A DNA stretch of 64,000 nt from Actinomyces sp. oral taxon 448 str. F0400 (GCF_000220835.1 NZ_GL985606.1:1331902-1395901); one strand, 5' to 3'; numbered from the stretch's first letter, positions 16,851 to 26,808 are shown. Program-made: numbers and translations. Notes: a model not told the origin generated them from the letters alone.

Positions 16851-17881
16851 CAGCGGGGATCCGAGATGTAGAGGTCCCCGGCCGGCAGGGATCCGCCGAT
16901 GATGTCGGGGTTGAGAGTGGCCAGCCTCGTGTAGAAGTCCTCCAGCTCGTCTTTGGCGTCCGCGCCGGAGACGATCTGAAGCTGCAAGCGCGGAATGACT
17001 TCTTTGACGACATCTGCGGGTACCTCGTTGACGCTCGAGATCGCGTCCACCGTCTCCTCCGACATGGCGTTGACGTCGTCGACGGCGGCTTCCAGCTCGC
17101 TGAGGATGGCGCCGACGAGGTCGGAACGGTCGGCGAGGGCTGTCGGCATGGCCAGGCCGGCCATGGGGAACCGCGCCTCGCCTCCGGTGACCGAGGCCCA
17201 CACCTCCTGGAGGTTGACGGTCCGCTCCAGGCTCTTTCCCTGCTGCTGGGCCCTGGCCAGGGACATGCTCGCCGGATGCTCGGGCAGGACGCAGTACTCG
17301 ACGGTGCCGGTGAGCAGGGCGCCCAGAGCTTCCTGGCCATCGGTGTAGGACTGGATGGTCAGGTCGGTATCGACGTTCCAGCCCTTCTGCCCCAGCAGGT
17401 AGCGGAAGATGAGGTCGGGCATGTTGCCCGGCATGGGCACGCCGACGGTCTTGCCCCGCAGTGCCTCCAGACCCTGCTCGGCCGAGCCGACGGGGCCGAT
17501 GACGTACTGCATGCCCCACACCTGTATGGCCAGCAGCCGCACATCGACGCCCTTGCTGAACAGGTTCGCGGGGACGTAGGAGGGGACCGCGGCCAGGTCG
17601 GTCTCCCCGTTGAGGAGCAGCGACTTGAGCACGTCGACGCTGGCCCAATTGTCCTTCGTGACCTCCCCGACGAGGGCGTCGAGGTAGCCGTAGGTGCCGA
17701 AGGATGTCATGGGCGCAGCGTAGGCGAGGGTCGTGGGCGTGTGGACGTGCAGTGCGTCGAGGAACTGGGAGCCCGTGGCGTCGGCGGAGGCCCTTCCGCC
17801 CTTCGGCGAGCAGGCGGCCAGGACCGCCGAGGTCAGCAGGTCGAGTCCGGTCAGGGCGAGAAGAGAGCGGCGCTTGATCAT
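16850..17881 (-). CDS. ABC solute-binding lipoprotein, NMT1/TauA-like
   Basis: A 343-residue lipoprotein with lipobox VLAAC (Cys24). The two-lobed NMT1-type fold shows TTLAYAAPMTSFGTYGYLDA in lobe one, GETDLAAVPSYVPANLFSKG (ligand-pocket region), then LRGKTVGVPMPGNMPDLIFR and YTDGQEALGALLTG, typical of sulfonate, nitrate and thiamine-precursor binders. It is coupled to the downstream permease and 57 bases behind the ATPase gene. The pocket residues do not match a known ligand that I can name. Start M at 17881 has AAAGGA upstream. Confidence 0.88.
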   Translation of the reverse strand: MIKRRSLLALTGLDLLTSAVLAACSPKGGRASADATGSQFLDALHVHTPTTLAYAAPMTSFGTYGYLDALVGEVTKDNWASVDVLKSLLLNGETDLAAVPSYVPANLFSKGVDVRLLAIQVWGMQYVIGPVGSAEQGLEALRGKTVGVPMPGNMPDLIFRYLLGQKGWNVDTDLTIQSYTDGQEALGALLTGTVEYCVLPEHPASMSLARAQQQGKSLERTVNLQEVWASVTGGEARFPMAGLAMPTALADRSDLVGAILSELEAAVDDVNAMSEETVDAISSVNEVPADVVKEVIPRLQLQIVSGADAKDELEDFYTRLATLNPDIIGGSLPAGDLYISDPR

Positions 17882-17938
17882 GCGGTCCTTTCACGAAAAG
17901 TGCTGATGGGGCGGGGACGCGGGTGGTCGTAGTGGTTC

Positions 17939-18577
17939 TCAGCCGGTCAGACGCCAGGTCCCGGGTGGACCGTCCAGATGCAGATGGAGGTGGGAGACCT
18001 CCTCGGCCTCTCCGGGGTCGTGCGTCACCCAGACGGTTACCACGTCCTGGTCGGCGAGGAGCCTGATGAGGTCGCCTCGCAGGGCCGCGGCCAACGGACG
18101 GTCTAGAGCCGAGAAGGGCTCGTCGACGAGCAGGAGGCTCGGGGCGGCGGCCAGCGCCCGGGCGATGGCCACGCGCTGACGCATGCCGCCGGACATGCGC
18201 CCCGGAGGCAGGTGGCTCGCGTCCGCCAGGCCGACGCGTTCGAGCCACTGCATCGCCGTCAGATTCGGTGCCGGTCCGTCCATGATGAGTGAGATATTGC
18301 GGTGCGCGGAGTACCAGGGCAGGAGCCGGGGTTCCTGGAAGACCTGGGCGACGCGGCCCTGCGGGCGGGTGACGGTGCCGGAGTCGGCGGGGGACAGGCC
18401 TGAGACGGCGCGCAGGAGCGTCGTCTTGCCCGCGCCCGAGGGGCCCGTGATGGCCAGGGTCCGACCGGGACCGACGGATAGCGATAGATCATCGACGAGC
18501 GTGAGTCCGCGGCGCACCATGGTGAGGTGGTCGAGAACCAGGTTGGCGGTCTCGCCCGCCATGTCGCGGGGCGTCAT
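17939..18577 (-). CDS. ABC transporter ATP-binding protein
   Basis: A 212-residue ATPase with Walker A GPSGAGKT (about 45-52), Q-loop FQEPRLLPW (80-88), signature MSGGMRQ (128-134), Walker B LLLVDEP (148-154) and H-loop VTHDPGEAEE. The pattern QEPRLLPW is typical of NitT/TauT importers. It is shorter than most, ending soon after the H-loop. Its ATG overlaps the methyltransferase stop (ATGA), so the two are translated together, and it energises the importer encoded behind it. Confidence 0.92.
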   Translation of the reverse strand: MTPRDMAGETANLVLDHLTMVRRGLTLVDDLSLSVGPGRTLAITGPSGAGKTTLLRAVSGLSPADSGTVTRPQGRVAQVFQEPRLLPWYSAHRNISLIMDGPAPNLTAMQWLERVGLADASHLPPGRMSGGMRQRVAIARALAAAPSLLLVDEPFSALDRPLAAALRGDLIRLLADQDVVTVWVTHDPGEAEEVSHLHLHLDGPPGTWRLTG

Positions 18578-19401
18578 TGGGTAGGCTTGCGTGCCACGAT
18601 GCCGACGGCGCTGAGCATCCGCCCCTGCAGACGGGAGTTCTGCCTCATGGCCCGCACCCTCTCGCGCGCCCCGGGTGTGCGGCGCACGGCTCGCCAGGAG
18701 CGGATGGCGCCGAGGAGCCCCTCGTCCTCGACGATGCGGCGGGGCTCGAGCAGATGCATGGAGACGCTCCCGGTCCACTTGACCATGAGACCCGCGCCGG
18801 TCAGCAGCTCCTTCCAGCTGGATTGCGGCAGTGGACGAGCGCCGACCATGATCGTGCGGGAAATGTTCTGGCGGACCGCTTTCAGCTCCTCGGGCGAGCG
18901 GTCGTCCCGCAGCGCCGGCTCATGAATGACGTAGCGGTCCCCCGGAGCCGGGACGCGCGCAACCTCGGCGATGATCTCGCGCTTGTGCTCGCTCGACTGG
19001 ATGGTGAGCATGGCTTCGCCGACGACCAGGTCGGCGCTTGCGTCCGGCAGAGGCGTGGCGGCGGCGTCGGCGACGACGGAGCCGGCCTCCGGGTGCCCCT
19101 CGAGGATCGCGGTGACCCGCTCGCGCCCCTCGGGGTCGGGGTCGACCGCCGTGCAGGAGGACGGGTGGAAGGCCGGTGGCAGTTCAGCGGTGCGGCCGAC
19201 GCCGGGACCGAGCTCGACGACGCGCCCGCCGTGCGCGGGGGCGACGGTCAGCAGTCGGCGGGTCAGGCCGAGGCCTCCGGGGCGCAGGACGCGCTTGCCG
19301 AGACGGGCGAGCAACCACTGGCCCTGCATGCGGGAGGCCTCAGGGCCGGTGCGGGCGCCATGGTCGTCGGTTGAGGCGTGCGGTGCGGAAGCGGATAGCA
19401 A
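18574..19401 (-). CDS. Class I SAM-dependent methyltransferase
   Basis: A 275-residue Rossmann-fold methyltransferase. Motif I is VVELGPGVGR (61-70), followed by TAVDPDPEGRE, then VVADAAATPLPDASADLVVGE in two parts for motifs II and III. The C-terminal third (about 180-275) is basic and helical. TTG at 19401 is chosen because GAGGAGG lies five bases before it; the downstream Met25 has no site. It is the first gene of an operon with an ABC importer and a cupin, behind a 15-base palindrome. The substrate is unknown; the importer may supply it. Confidence 0.82.
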   Translation of the reverse strand: MLSASAPHASTDDHGARTGPEASRMQGQWLLARLGKRVLRPGGLGLTRRLLTVAPAHGGRVVELGPGVGRTAELPPAFHPSSCTAVDPDPEGRERVTAILEGHPEAGSVVADAAATPLPDASADLVVGEAMLTIQSSEHKREIIAEVARVPAPGDRYVIHEPALRDDRSPEELKAVRQNISRTIMVGARPLPQSSWKELLTGAGLMVKWTGSVSMHLLEPRRIVEDEGLLGAIRSWRAVRRTPGARERVRAMRQNSRLQGRMLSAVGIVARKPTQ

Positions 19402-19422
19402 TGGCTCCTCCTCAGACCGTTG

Positions 19423-19437
19423 ATCATCATTGATGAT
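19423..19437. promoter_or_regulatory. Palindromic operator-like site of the methyltransferase-ABC-cupin operon
   Basis: ATCATCA, a central T, and TGATGAT form a perfect 7-bp palindrome directly ahead of the Shine-Dalgarno of the operon. AT-rich symmetry at this place suggests repressor binding. The half-sites TTGAT and ATCA also recall FNR/Crp-type boxes. Confidence 0.5.
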
Positions 19438-19633
19438 GGGGTGAGGGAACCCTAACTTACTCGCTCGCCCTGGGGCGGGTGCGCTTCCTCACGGTCTCTC
19501 ACCCTCGTGTGGCACGGATGTCCTCGCATCACGGGGCGCTGGACCTGTGCCGTGAGCGAAAGCGCCCGATCGCGGGCATGAGGCCTGGGGTGACGGCGTT
19601 AGCGTTGGCAGCACCGAACATGAGAGGACTGAC

Positions 19634-20275
19634 GTGAGTGAGCTGACTTCGCCGGCGATACCCGCCGTGCCCGTGGCCGAGGGCCAGGGTCCCGGAACAG
19701 GTCTCGGCCTGACCGACTCCATCTACAACCGGCTCCTGAAGGAGCGGATCATCTGGCTCGGCTCCGAGGTTCGTGATGAGAACGCCAACGCCATCTGCGC
19801 CCAGATGCTGCTCCTCGCGGCCGAGGATCCGGATGAGGACATCTACCTGTACATCAACAGCCCCGGCGGGTCCGTGACCGCCGGCATGGCCATCTACGAC
19901 ACGATGCAGTACGTGCGGCCCGATGTCGTCACCGTGGCCACCGGTCTGGCCGCCTCCATGGGCCAGTTCCTTCTGACCGCCGGTGCCAAAGGCAAGCGGT
20001 ACATCACCCCGCACGCCCGCGTGCTCATGCACCAGCCCTCCGGCGGCGCGGGCGGCAGCGCGACGGACATCCGCATCAATGCCGACCTCATCATCGCGAT
20101 GAAGCATGAGCTGGCCGAGATCACAGCCGCCAACACGGGCCACACGCTGGAGGAGATCACCGCGGACTCCGACCGCGACCACTGGTTCAGCGCTTCCGAG
20201 GCCCTCGATTACGGCTTCATCGACCACATCGTGACCTCGAGCCGTGAGATCGGCGCTCAGAACGGAGACAACTGA
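19634..20275 (+). CDS. clpP1: ATP-dependent Clp protease proteolytic subunit ClpP1
   Basis: A 213-residue serine protease subunit. The triad is Ser108 (GLAASMG), His133 (LMHQP) and Asp182 (DRDHWFSA), all present. The N-terminal 25 residues are a variable propeptide-like segment. The GTG start has GAGAGGA upstream. It is followed after one base by clpP2, and in actinobacteria ClpP1 and ClpP2 form one mixed two-ring peptidase that works with ClpX or ClpC. The order clpP1-clpP2-clpX is the classical one. Confidence 0.96.
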   Translation: MSELTSPAIPAVPVAEGQGPGTGLGLTDSIYNRLLKERIIWLGSEVRDENANAICAQMLLLAAEDPDEDIYLYINSPGGSVTAGMAIYDTMQYVRPDVVTVATGLAASMGQFLLTAGAKGKRYITPHARVLMHQPSGGAGGSATDIRINADLIIAMKHELAEITAANTGHTLEEITADSDRDHWFSASEALDYGFIDHIVTSSREIGAQNGDN

Positions 20276-20276
20276 C

Positions 20277-20975
20277 ATGACGAACTCCCCCTACTTCGAC
20301 GCCGCTCGCCGGCTCGGTGCTGCGGACTTCGGTACCGTCGCCTCCGCCGGTCTGCCGACCTCGCGCTACGTGCTGCCCCAGTTCGAGGAGCGCACAGCCT
20401 ACGGATTCAAGCGCCAGGACCCCTACGCCAAGCTCTTCGAGGATCGCATCGTCTTCATGGGGGTGCAGGTCGATGATGCGTCCGCCGACGACATCATGGC
20501 CCAGCTGCTGGTCCTGGAGTCCCAGGATCCGGACGGGCTGATCACGATGTACATCAACAGTCCCGGCGGCTCCTTCACCGCGCTGACGGCCATTTACGAC
20601 ACTATGCAGTACATTAAGCCGCAGGTGCAGACAGTGTGCCTGGGGCAGGCCGCCTCCGCTGCTGCGGTTCTGCTGGCCGCCGGCAGCCCCGGCAAGCGCC
20701 TGGCCCTGCCCAACGCCCGGGTCCTCGTCCATCAGCCCGCCATGGAGGGCATGCATGGGCAGGCCTCGGACATCGAGATCGTCGCCGACGAGATCGATCG
20801 CATGCGCGCGTGGCTCGAGGACACCCTGGCGGCTCATACCGGTCGTGATCGCGACCTCATCCACGGCGATCTTGAGCGCGACAAGGTCCTGACGGCGACT
20901 CAGGCCCTGGAGTACGGCATCGTCGACCAGGTGCTGTCCTCCCGGAAGACTTCTCCCCCGCCGCACTCGGCCTGA
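20277..20975 (+). CDS. clpP2: ATP-dependent Clp protease proteolytic subunit ClpP2
   Basis: A 232-residue ClpP with Ser127 (GQAASAA) and His152 (LVHQP), partner of ClpP1 in the mixed ClpP1P2 peptidase. The motif [12 protein letters not shown] is typical of the ClpP2 type. The ATG is one base after the clpP1 stop, so both are translated in a fixed ratio; an upstream start eleven codons earlier lies inside clpP1 and is unlikely. The C-terminus (SSRKTSPPPHSA) is disordered. Confidence 0.96.
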   Translation: MTNSPYFDAARRLGAADFGTVASAGLPTSRYVLPQFEERTAYGFKRQDPYAKLFEDRIVFMGVQVDDASADDIMAQLLVLESQDPDGLITMYINSPGGSFTALTAIYDTMQYIKPQVQTVCLGQAASAAAVLLAAGSPGKRLALPNARVLVHQPAMEGMHGQASDIEIVADEIDRMRAWLEDTLAAHTGRDRDLIHGDLERDKVLTATQALEYGIVDQVLSSRKTSPPPHSA

Positions 20976-21193
20976 GACCTGAGAACGGTCTGGGTTCGAC
21001 CTGAATTCGGCCGAATCGGGGGACGCGCGCGGCGGAAGCGCGCTAGCCTACGAGTGCAACTCCACCCCATGCCCATCCCGCTTTCGCGCGGACACGCCGA
21101 GTACTCCGGCCTCGTCGAGACGCCTTCACCGTAGGCTGGCGTCAGGGTCGGGCCTCGTGCCCGCAGCGACTCGACAAGACGGAGGATCCCCAC

Positions 21194-22489
21194 GTGGCAC
21201 GCAGCGCCGAAAGTGTCGACCTTCTCAAGTGCTCCTTCTGCGGAAAGAGTCAGAAGCAGGTCAAGAAACTCATCGCCGGCCCGGGCGTCTACATCTGCGA
21301 CGAGTGCATCGAGCTGTGCAACGAGATCGTCGACGAGGAGCTGGGCGACTCCGGGGCGGGCGTTCCCCTGGAACTGCCTAAACCGCAGGAGATCTTCGAT
21401 TTTCTCAACCAGTACGTCATCGGTCAGGAGACCGCCAAGCGCGCCATGAGCGTGGCCGTCTACAACCACTACAAACGCGTCCAGGTGCGCGAACGGGCTG
21501 TCGCCGAGGGCGATGGCCTGGAGCTTGGAAAGTCGAACATCCTCCTGCTAGGCCCCACGGGCACCGGTAAGACTCATCTGGCGCGCACCCTGGCCCGCCT
21601 GCTCGACGTGCCCTTCGCCATCGTGGACGCGACCGCTCTGACGGAGGCCGGTTACGTTGGTGAGGACGTCGAGAACATCCTCCTCAAGCTCATCCAGGCG
21701 GCTGATGGTGACGTCAAGCGCGCAGAGAAGGGCATCATCTACATCGACGAGATCGACAAGATCGGGCGCAAGGCCGAGAATCCGTCGATTACGCGCGACG
21801 TCTCCGGCGAGGGGGTTCAGCAGGCCCTGCTCAAGATCATCGAGGGCACCACAGCCTCAGTACCTCCGGGCGGGGGGCGTAAGCACCCTCACCAGGAGTT
21901 CCTCGAGATCGACACCACCAATATCCTGTTCATCGCGGCCGGAGCCTTCGCCGGGATTGAGGAGATCGTCCGCCAGCGCCAGCGTAAGGAGGTCGGCGCT
22001 CAGCTCGTCGGCTTCGGCGCCACGTTGACCAGGGACGCCGGCCGGGACGTGTTCGCCTCGCCGGTGCGTCCTGAGGACCTCCACAAGTTCGGCCTCATCC
22101 CTGAGTTCATCGGGCGCCTTCCCGTCATCGCCACCGTCCAGGACCTGGGCGTTCCCGAGCTCGTTCGTGTAATGACCGAGCCCAAGAACGCGCTCGTCTC
22201 CCAGTACGAGTACCTCTTCAGCCTCGACGGCGTTGAGCTCGTCTTCACTGATGAGGCCATTAAGGCTATCGCCTCTCTGGCCCTGGAGCGCAAGACCGGG
22301 GCGCGCGGGCTGACCAGCATCGCTGAGGAGGTTCTGGGCGACGCCATGTTCGAGGTGCCCTCCATGCCGGAGATCGGCCGGGTCGTCGTCGACGCCGATG
22401 CCGTGCGCGGGACCGGCCGACCCCGCTACGAGGCCGGGTCGGGGACGCTGGCCGCCGCCTACAAGGGGGAGCGGAGCCGGACCGCATGA
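21194..22489 (+). CDS. clpX: ATP-dependent Clp protease ATP-binding subunit ClpX
   Basis: A 431-residue AAA+ unfoldase. The N-terminal zinc finger has Cys13, Cys16, Cys35 and Cys38; the ATPase has Walker [12 protein letters not shown] and Walker [11 protein letters not shown], the pore loop GYVGED, and the sensor-2/C-terminal domain ends near KTGARGL. It unfolds tagged proteins and feeds ClpP1P2. GGAGG precedes the GTG. The 218 bases after clpP2 probably hold its own promoter. Its TGA overlaps the ATG of the chorismate mutase gene. Confidence 0.97.
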   Translation: MARSAESVDLLKCSFCGKSQKQVKKLIAGPGVYICDECIELCNEIVDEELGDSGAGVPLELPKPQEIFDFLNQYVIGQETAKRAMSVAVYNHYKRVQVRERAVAEGDGLELGKSNILLLGPTGTGKTHLARTLARLLDVPFAIVDATALTEAGYVGEDVENILLKLIQAADGDVKRAEKGIIYIDEIDKIGRKAENPSITRDVSGEGVQQALLKIIEGTTASVPPGGGRKHPHQEFLEIDTTNILFIAAGAFAGIEEIVRQRQRKEVGAQLVGFGATLTRDAGRDVFASPVRPEDLHKFGLIPEFIGRLPVIATVQDLGVPELVRVMTEPKNALVSQYEYLFSLDGVELVFTDEAIKAIASLALERKTGARGLTSIAEEVLGDAMFEVPSMPEIGRVVVDADAVRGTGRPRYEAGSGTLAAAYKGERSRTA

Positions 22490-22875
22490 GCTCCGTCCCG
22501 CCCGCCGGTGCCGCCGACGGAGGCGGTGCCGCCGGCGGCTCAACCTCGCCGAGGCCGGAGGCTGTTGAACAAGGCCGGCCGGGCGTTCCACCCCGGCTGG
22601 CCGCCTACCGCGTTACGATCGACAACCTGGATGCCGCGCTCGTCCACCTTCTTGCCGAGCGTTTCCGGTGCACCCAGCAGGTGGGTGTGCTCAAGGCCGA
22701 GCTTGATCTGCCGCCGTCGGATCCGGCCCGCGAAGAACGTCAGGTGGCGCGCTTACGCTCTCTGGCCGCCGACTCCGGGCTCGATCCGATCTTCGCAGAG
22801 TCGTTCTTCTCCTTCATCGTCGACGAGGTCATCCGCCATCACGAGGCCATCCGCGACGAGTTGACCGATCGCTGA
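22486..22875 (+). CDS. Chorismate mutase, AroQ type
   Basis: A 129-residue protein: a 35-residue Gly/Ala/Pro-rich lead, then an AroQ helical domain with [40 protein letters not shown] and the final helix [20 protein letters not shown] (pieces read separately). It converts chorismate to prephenate for Phe and Tyr synthesis. Key basic residues Arg (LAERFR) and Lys (VGVLK) are at their usual spots. It overlaps clpX by four bases (ATGA), so it is translated with it, as in other actinobacteria. Confidence 0.92.
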   Translation: MSSVPPAGAADGGGAAGGSTSPRPEAVEQGRPGVPPRLAAYRVTIDNLDAALVHLLAERFRCTQQVGVLKAELDLPPSDPAREERQVARLRSLAADSGLDPIFAESFFSFIVDEVIRHHEAIRDELTDR

Positions 22876-22884
22876 CCGAGCCCT

Positions 22885-22900
22885 GTCAGTAGTTACTGAC
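22885..22900. repeat. 16-base palindrome between convergent genes
   Basis: GTCAGTAGTTACTGAC is a 7-bp inverted repeat with a 2-base centre, ten bases after the chorismate mutase stop and 30 bases before the convergent acyl-CoA synthetase stop. The loop is too short for a good RNA terminator, so its role is unclear. Confidence 0.35.
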
Positions 22901-22930
22901 GCCGGGTTCGGGCCGCCGGCCGGCTGGACA

Positions 22931-24802
22931 TCAAGAGATCGCGCGAGTGTAGAGGGCGTCGATCTGGTCGGCGAAGCGGTCCAGAGCCTGAGCCCGTCGG
23001 ACCTTGAGCGAGGGCGTGAGCAGACCGTTGGCGACCGTGAAATCGCCGGGCAGCACCGTGAAGGTGCGGATCGACTCGGCCCGCGAGACCGCTCGGTTCG
23101 CTCGACTGACTGCCCGTTCCAGCGCGGAGCGTACCCGCGGGTCCCGAGCGGCCTCGACCGGGTCCATGTCCTCCAGCCCATGGCCGGCGAGCCAGCCCGA
23201 GAGCATCTCCGCGTCCAGGGTGATCAGAGCGCCGACGCAGGGGCGCGCGTCCCCCACCACCAGGACCTGGCTGACCAGGGGGTGGCTGCGCAGACGGTCC
23301 TCGAGAGCGGCGGGGGCGACGTTCTTGCCGCCCGCTGTCACGATGATCTCCTTCTTGCGGCCTGTGATCCGCAGGAAGCCCTCGGCGGTGAAGGAGCCGA
23401 GGTCGCCGGTTCGTAGCCAGCCGTCCGGCGTGAAGGCCTCGGCGGTGGCCTCGGGGTTGTTGCGGTAGCGGCCGAGAACGCCGATTCCCTTGAGGAGGAT
23501 CTCCCCGTCGTCGTCCAGGCGCACCGCAGTGCCCGGCAAAGGCTGCCCGACGGTGCCGATGAGTGTGGCGGCCGGCCGATTGACCGTGCAGGGAGCGGAT
23601 GTCTCAGTCAGTCCATAGCCCTCCAGTACCGTCACCCCGGCGCCCCGGTAGAAGTGGCCCAGGCGCTCGCCCAGCGGACCGCCGCCGGAGATGACGTGGG
23701 TGACCCGGCCCCCCAACAGGTCCCGCAGGGCGGAGAAGACCAGACGGTCGAAGATGGCCCGTTCGGCTCGCAGCGTCCGGCGCGGCCCGCCCGGGGCGTC
23801 CAGGGCGCGCGAGTAGGCGATCGCTGTTTCGGCGGCCATGCGGAAGATCTTCTGCTTCGGACCGGTCGACCGGGCGTCGGCGGCGTTGTAGATCTTCTCG
23901 AAGATGCGTGGAACCGCCGTGACGAAGGTGGGCCGAAAGGTGGACAGATCGGTCACCAGATTCTTCACGTCCGGGGTGTGCCCGAGCACCCCGCGCGGGG
24001 AACAGACGACCAGCAGTTCGATGAAGCGGCCCAGGACGTGCGCCAGTGGCAGGAAGAGCAGAGTGCGCACCTGCTCGGCCTGGAGGAATTCCGGCAAATG
24101 GGCGCAGGCGTTGACGGCCAGGTGGATGAGGTTGCCGTGGGTGAGCTCGGCGCCCTTGGGACGCCCGGTCGTTCCCGAGGTGTAGACGATGGTGGCCGGA
24201 TCGGCGCTGGTCAGGCGGGCGGTCCGGCGATCGAGGTCGGCTGCGTCGATGTCCTTGCCGTCCATGACGAGGTCGGTCAGTGCCCCTCTGGCGATGGATA
24301 GCACGTGGAGGTCCGCCAGCTCGGGCGCTGTACCCGTCAACGAGGTCAGCATCGTCTCCATGGTCGCGTCCTCGACGACGACCAGACGCACGCCGGCGTC
24401 CGTGAGGATCCAGCGGGCCTGCTCCGCCGAGGAGGTTTCGTAGACGGGGACGACGACGAGCCCCGCCTCCCAGGCCGCGAAGTCCAGCAGCGTCCACTCG
24501 TAGGAGGTGCGGGCCATGATGCCGACGGCGTCACCGGGCATCAGACCACGCGCCACGAGACCGGCAGCGACCTCTCGGACCTGGGTGCGGAAGGCGGTCG
24601 CGCTCATGTCCCGCCAGGAGCGACCCAGAGACGCCTTGCGCGCGATGAGGGCGCCATCCGGGTTGCGGCGCGCCCGCTCGGCCAGCGCCCACGGGCCGGT
24701 CATGCCCGCGCGGGTGGGAACGAGCAGCGGGGCGGAGAATTCGTGGGCCGGTGCGGAGTCCGGGGACGTTGGACGTCCGGGGGAGATCGGCGCGGTGCTC
24801 AC
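22931..24802 (-). CDS. Long-chain acyl-CoA synthetase (FadD-like), copy 2 of a pair
   Basis: A 623-residue AMP-forming enzyme activating long-chain fatty acids with ATP and CoA. The P-loop YTSGTTGRPKGAELTHGN is at about 208-225, the adenine motif GYGLTETSAP at about 413, and the Arg/Lys catalytic motifs DGWLRTGDLG and GRKKEIIVTAGGKNVAP follow. The GTG start 24802 overlaps the stop of the other synthetase gene (GTGA). The two proteins are about half identical, an ancient tandem duplication. The N-terminal 30 residues are disordered. Substrate chain length is not predictable. Confidence 0.9.
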   Translation of the reverse strand: MSTAPISPGRPTSPDSAPAHEFSAPLLVPTRAGMTGPWALAERARRNPDGALIARKASLGRSWRDMSATAFRTQVREVAAGLVARGLMPGDAVGIMARTSYEWTLLDFAAWEAGLVVVPVYETSSAEQARWILTDAGVRLVVVEDATMETMLTSLTGTAPELADLHVLSIARGALTDLVMDGKDIDAADLDRRTARLTSADPATIVYTSGTTGRPKGAELTHGNLIHLAVNACAHLPEFLQAEQVRTLLFLPLAHVLGRFIELLVVCSPRGVLGHTPDVKNLVTDLSTFRPTFVTAVPRIFEKIYNAADARSTGPKQKIFRMAAETAIAYSRALDAPGGPRRTLRAERAIFDRLVFSALRDLLGGRVTHVISGGGPLGERLGHFYRGAGVTVLEGYGLTETSAPCTVNRPAATLIGTVGQPLPGTAVRLDDDGEILLKGIGVLGRYRNNPEATAEAFTPDGWLRTGDLGSFTAEGFLRITGRKKEIIVTAGGKNVAPAALEDRLRSHPLVSQVLVVGDARPCVGALITLDAEMLSGWLAGHGLEDMDPVEAARDPRVRSALERAVSRANRAVSRAESIRTFTVLPGDFTVANGLLTPSLKVRRAQALDRFADQIDALYTRAIS

Positions 24803-26712
24803 TCCTGCGGTCCCTTCCTCGTCGAGGCGTAGATGTCGGCGATCGTCCCGGCGTACTCCTTCATGACCTGGTTGCGTTTGACTTTCAGTGACGGGGTGAG
24901 CAGGCCGTTGGCCTGGGTGAAGTCGTTGGTGAGCACTCGGAAGGCGCGGATCGACTCGGCGCGGGAGACTGCGCGGTTGGTGCGCGCCACCGCCCGATCG
25001 AGAGCGGCCAGTACCTGCGGGTTGGTCGACGCCTCGACGACGCTCATCTCCGGCAGACCGTGGTTGTGCAGCCAGCCCGGCAGCATCTCCGCGTCCAGAG
25101 TGACTAGAGCGGAGATGAAGGGTTCTCCGTCGCCGATGACGAGGACCTGGCTGACCAGGGGGTGGCCGCGCAGGCGGTCCTCGAGGACGGCGGGGGCGAC
25201 GTTCTTGCCGCCCGCCGTCACGATGAGCTCCTTCTTGCGACCGTTGATGGTGATCCAGCCGTCGGAGTCGATCGAGCCCATATCGCCGGTGCGGAACCAG
25301 CCGTCCGACGTGAAGGCCTCGGCCGTGGCCTCGGGGTTGTTGTGGTAGCGGGGGAAGACTCCCAGGCCGGTGACCTCCAGTTCGCCGTCGGCTCCCATGC
25401 GCACACTGTTGCCGCATACGGGCGGACCCACCGTGCCGATCTTGTTGAGGGTGTCCAGATTGACGCTGGTCGGGCCGATGGTCTCGGTCAAGCCGTATCC
25501 TTCCAGGATGATGATCCCCACGCCCCGGTAGAAGTGGCCCAGACGCGGCCCCAGGGGGCCGCCCCCGGAGATCGCGTAGCGGGCGTTGGGGCCCAGCAGG
25601 GCCCGGATGGTGCGGTAGACGAGACGGTCGGCCAGGGCGTGGGCGGCCACCAGCCTGGGGGAGGGACCCTCGGAGGTGTCCAGGGCCCGGGAGTACTCGA
25701 TGGCGACCTTGGCGGCCCAGCGGAAGGTCTTGAGCTTCACGCCGCTGCCTGCCTTGGCATCGGCGGCGTTGTAGATCTTCTCCAGGACGCGGGGAACCGC
25801 CAGGATGTAGGTGGGGGCGAAGGCAGCCAGGTCGGGCAGAAGCGTAGCGACGTCCGGGGTGTGTCCGAGCACGCCGTTGCCCGCCAGCGCCAGGATTTGG
25901 AGGAACCGCGCATAGGAGTGCGCCAGGGGCAAGAAGAGCAGAAGGCGGGTGCTGGGGGCCAGAAGTAGATCGGGCAGCCACCGCACGCCGTTCCAGCCCA
26001 GGCCCGCGGCCATCCGGTGGGTGATCTCCACGCCCTTGGGTCTGCCGGTCGTGCCGGAGGTGTAGACGATGGAGTACACGTCCTCGCCTCTGAGCGCATC
26101 GGTGCGTTCGTCGAGGACGGTGCGGGGCACCGTCCTCCCCGCCGCCGAGATGGTCGTAATGGCGTCCCGATCCAGGGAGAGCACCCGGACCTCGGGGACG
26201 TCGGAGGAATTGGAGGCGGCCCGGGCCTCCGCGGCGCCTCGCACCAGCTCGGCTAGCGCGGCCGATTCGGTGATCACGAGCCGCACGTCCGCGTCGGTGA
26301 GGATCCACTGCACCTGGGAGGCGGAGTCGGTCTCGTAGATCGGCACGGAGATCAGTCCCGCCCGGGCGATGGCCATGTCGAGCAGCGTCCACTCATAGGA
26401 GGTGTGGGCCATGATGCTCACGCACTGCCCCGGCTCCAGACCCATCCCCACCAGGCCGGAGGCGACACGGGCGACGTCCTCGCCGAAGCTGCGCGCCGTT
26501 ACCGTGGACCAGGAGTGCCCCAGCCCGGTCTTGCGCTCGATGATCGTCGAGCCCGGGGCGCGGGCGATCCGGTCGGCCAGCAGCCATGGGATCGTCCAGG
26601 TGGGTTCGGGCTCCTTGGCGAGCGGGCTGGCCGAGACGCCGTCGACGACGGAAGGGGAACCTGCTACCGGTGCGGTCGCTTGCGGCATGGGGGAGGAGGT
26701 TCGTGGAGTCAC
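24799..26712 (-). CDS. Long-chain acyl-CoA synthetase (FadD-like), copy 1 of a pair
   Basis: A 637-residue AMP-forming acyl-CoA synthetase with YTSGTTGRPKGVEITH (about 210), GYGLTETIGP, DGWFRTGDMGS and GRKKELIVTAGGKNVAP. Start GTG 26712 (VTPRTSSPMPQ) is chosen because CAGAAT lies six bases upstream, a leaderless layout; further upstream starts lack support. A 19-base palindrome lies 97 bases upstream. It is coupled to a second synthetase. It may serve fatty-acid uptake or lipid remodelling; no beta-oxidation genes are adjacent. Confidence 0.9.
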   Translation of the reverse strand: MTPRTSSPMPQATAPVAGSPSVVDGVSASPLAKEPEPTWTIPWLLADRIARAPGSTIIERKTGLGHSWSTVTARSFGEDVARVASGLVGMGLEPGQCVSIMAHTSYEWTLLDMAIARAGLISVPIYETDSASQVQWILTDADVRLVITESAALAELVRGAAEARAASNSSDVPEVRVLSLDRDAITTISAAGRTVPRTVLDERTDALRGEDVYSIVYTSGTTGRPKGVEITHRMAAGLGWNGVRWLPDLLLAPSTRLLLFLPLAHSYARFLQILALAGNGVLGHTPDVATLLPDLAAFAPTYILAVPRVLEKIYNAADAKAGSGVKLKTFRWAAKVAIEYSRALDTSEGPSPRLVAAHALADRLVYRTIRALLGPNARYAISGGGPLGPRLGHFYRGVGIIILEGYGLTETIGPTSVNLDTLNKIGTVGPPVCGNSVRMGADGELEVTGLGVFPRYHNNPEATAEAFTSDGWFRTGDMGSIDSDGWITINGRKKELIVTAGGKNVAPAVLEDRLRGHPLVSQVLVIGDGEPFISALVTLDAEMLPGWLHNHGLPEMSVVEASTNPQVLAALDRAVARTNRAVSRAESIRAFRVLTNDFTQANGLLTPSLKVKRNQVMKEYAGTIADIYASTRKGPQE

Positions 26713-26808
26713 CGGGTCATTCTGACAGGCGACACCATATGCGAGGGCGGACACGATGGAGAGAACCATCGCACGCAGCGACCTCCGTCCGCCCGTGGAT
26801 CCGGCTGC

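Noticed and set aside
19441-19633. A ClgR-type operator ahead of clpP1
   Set aside because: GCGAAAGCG-like bases are present, but the match to the published spacing is too weak to claim.
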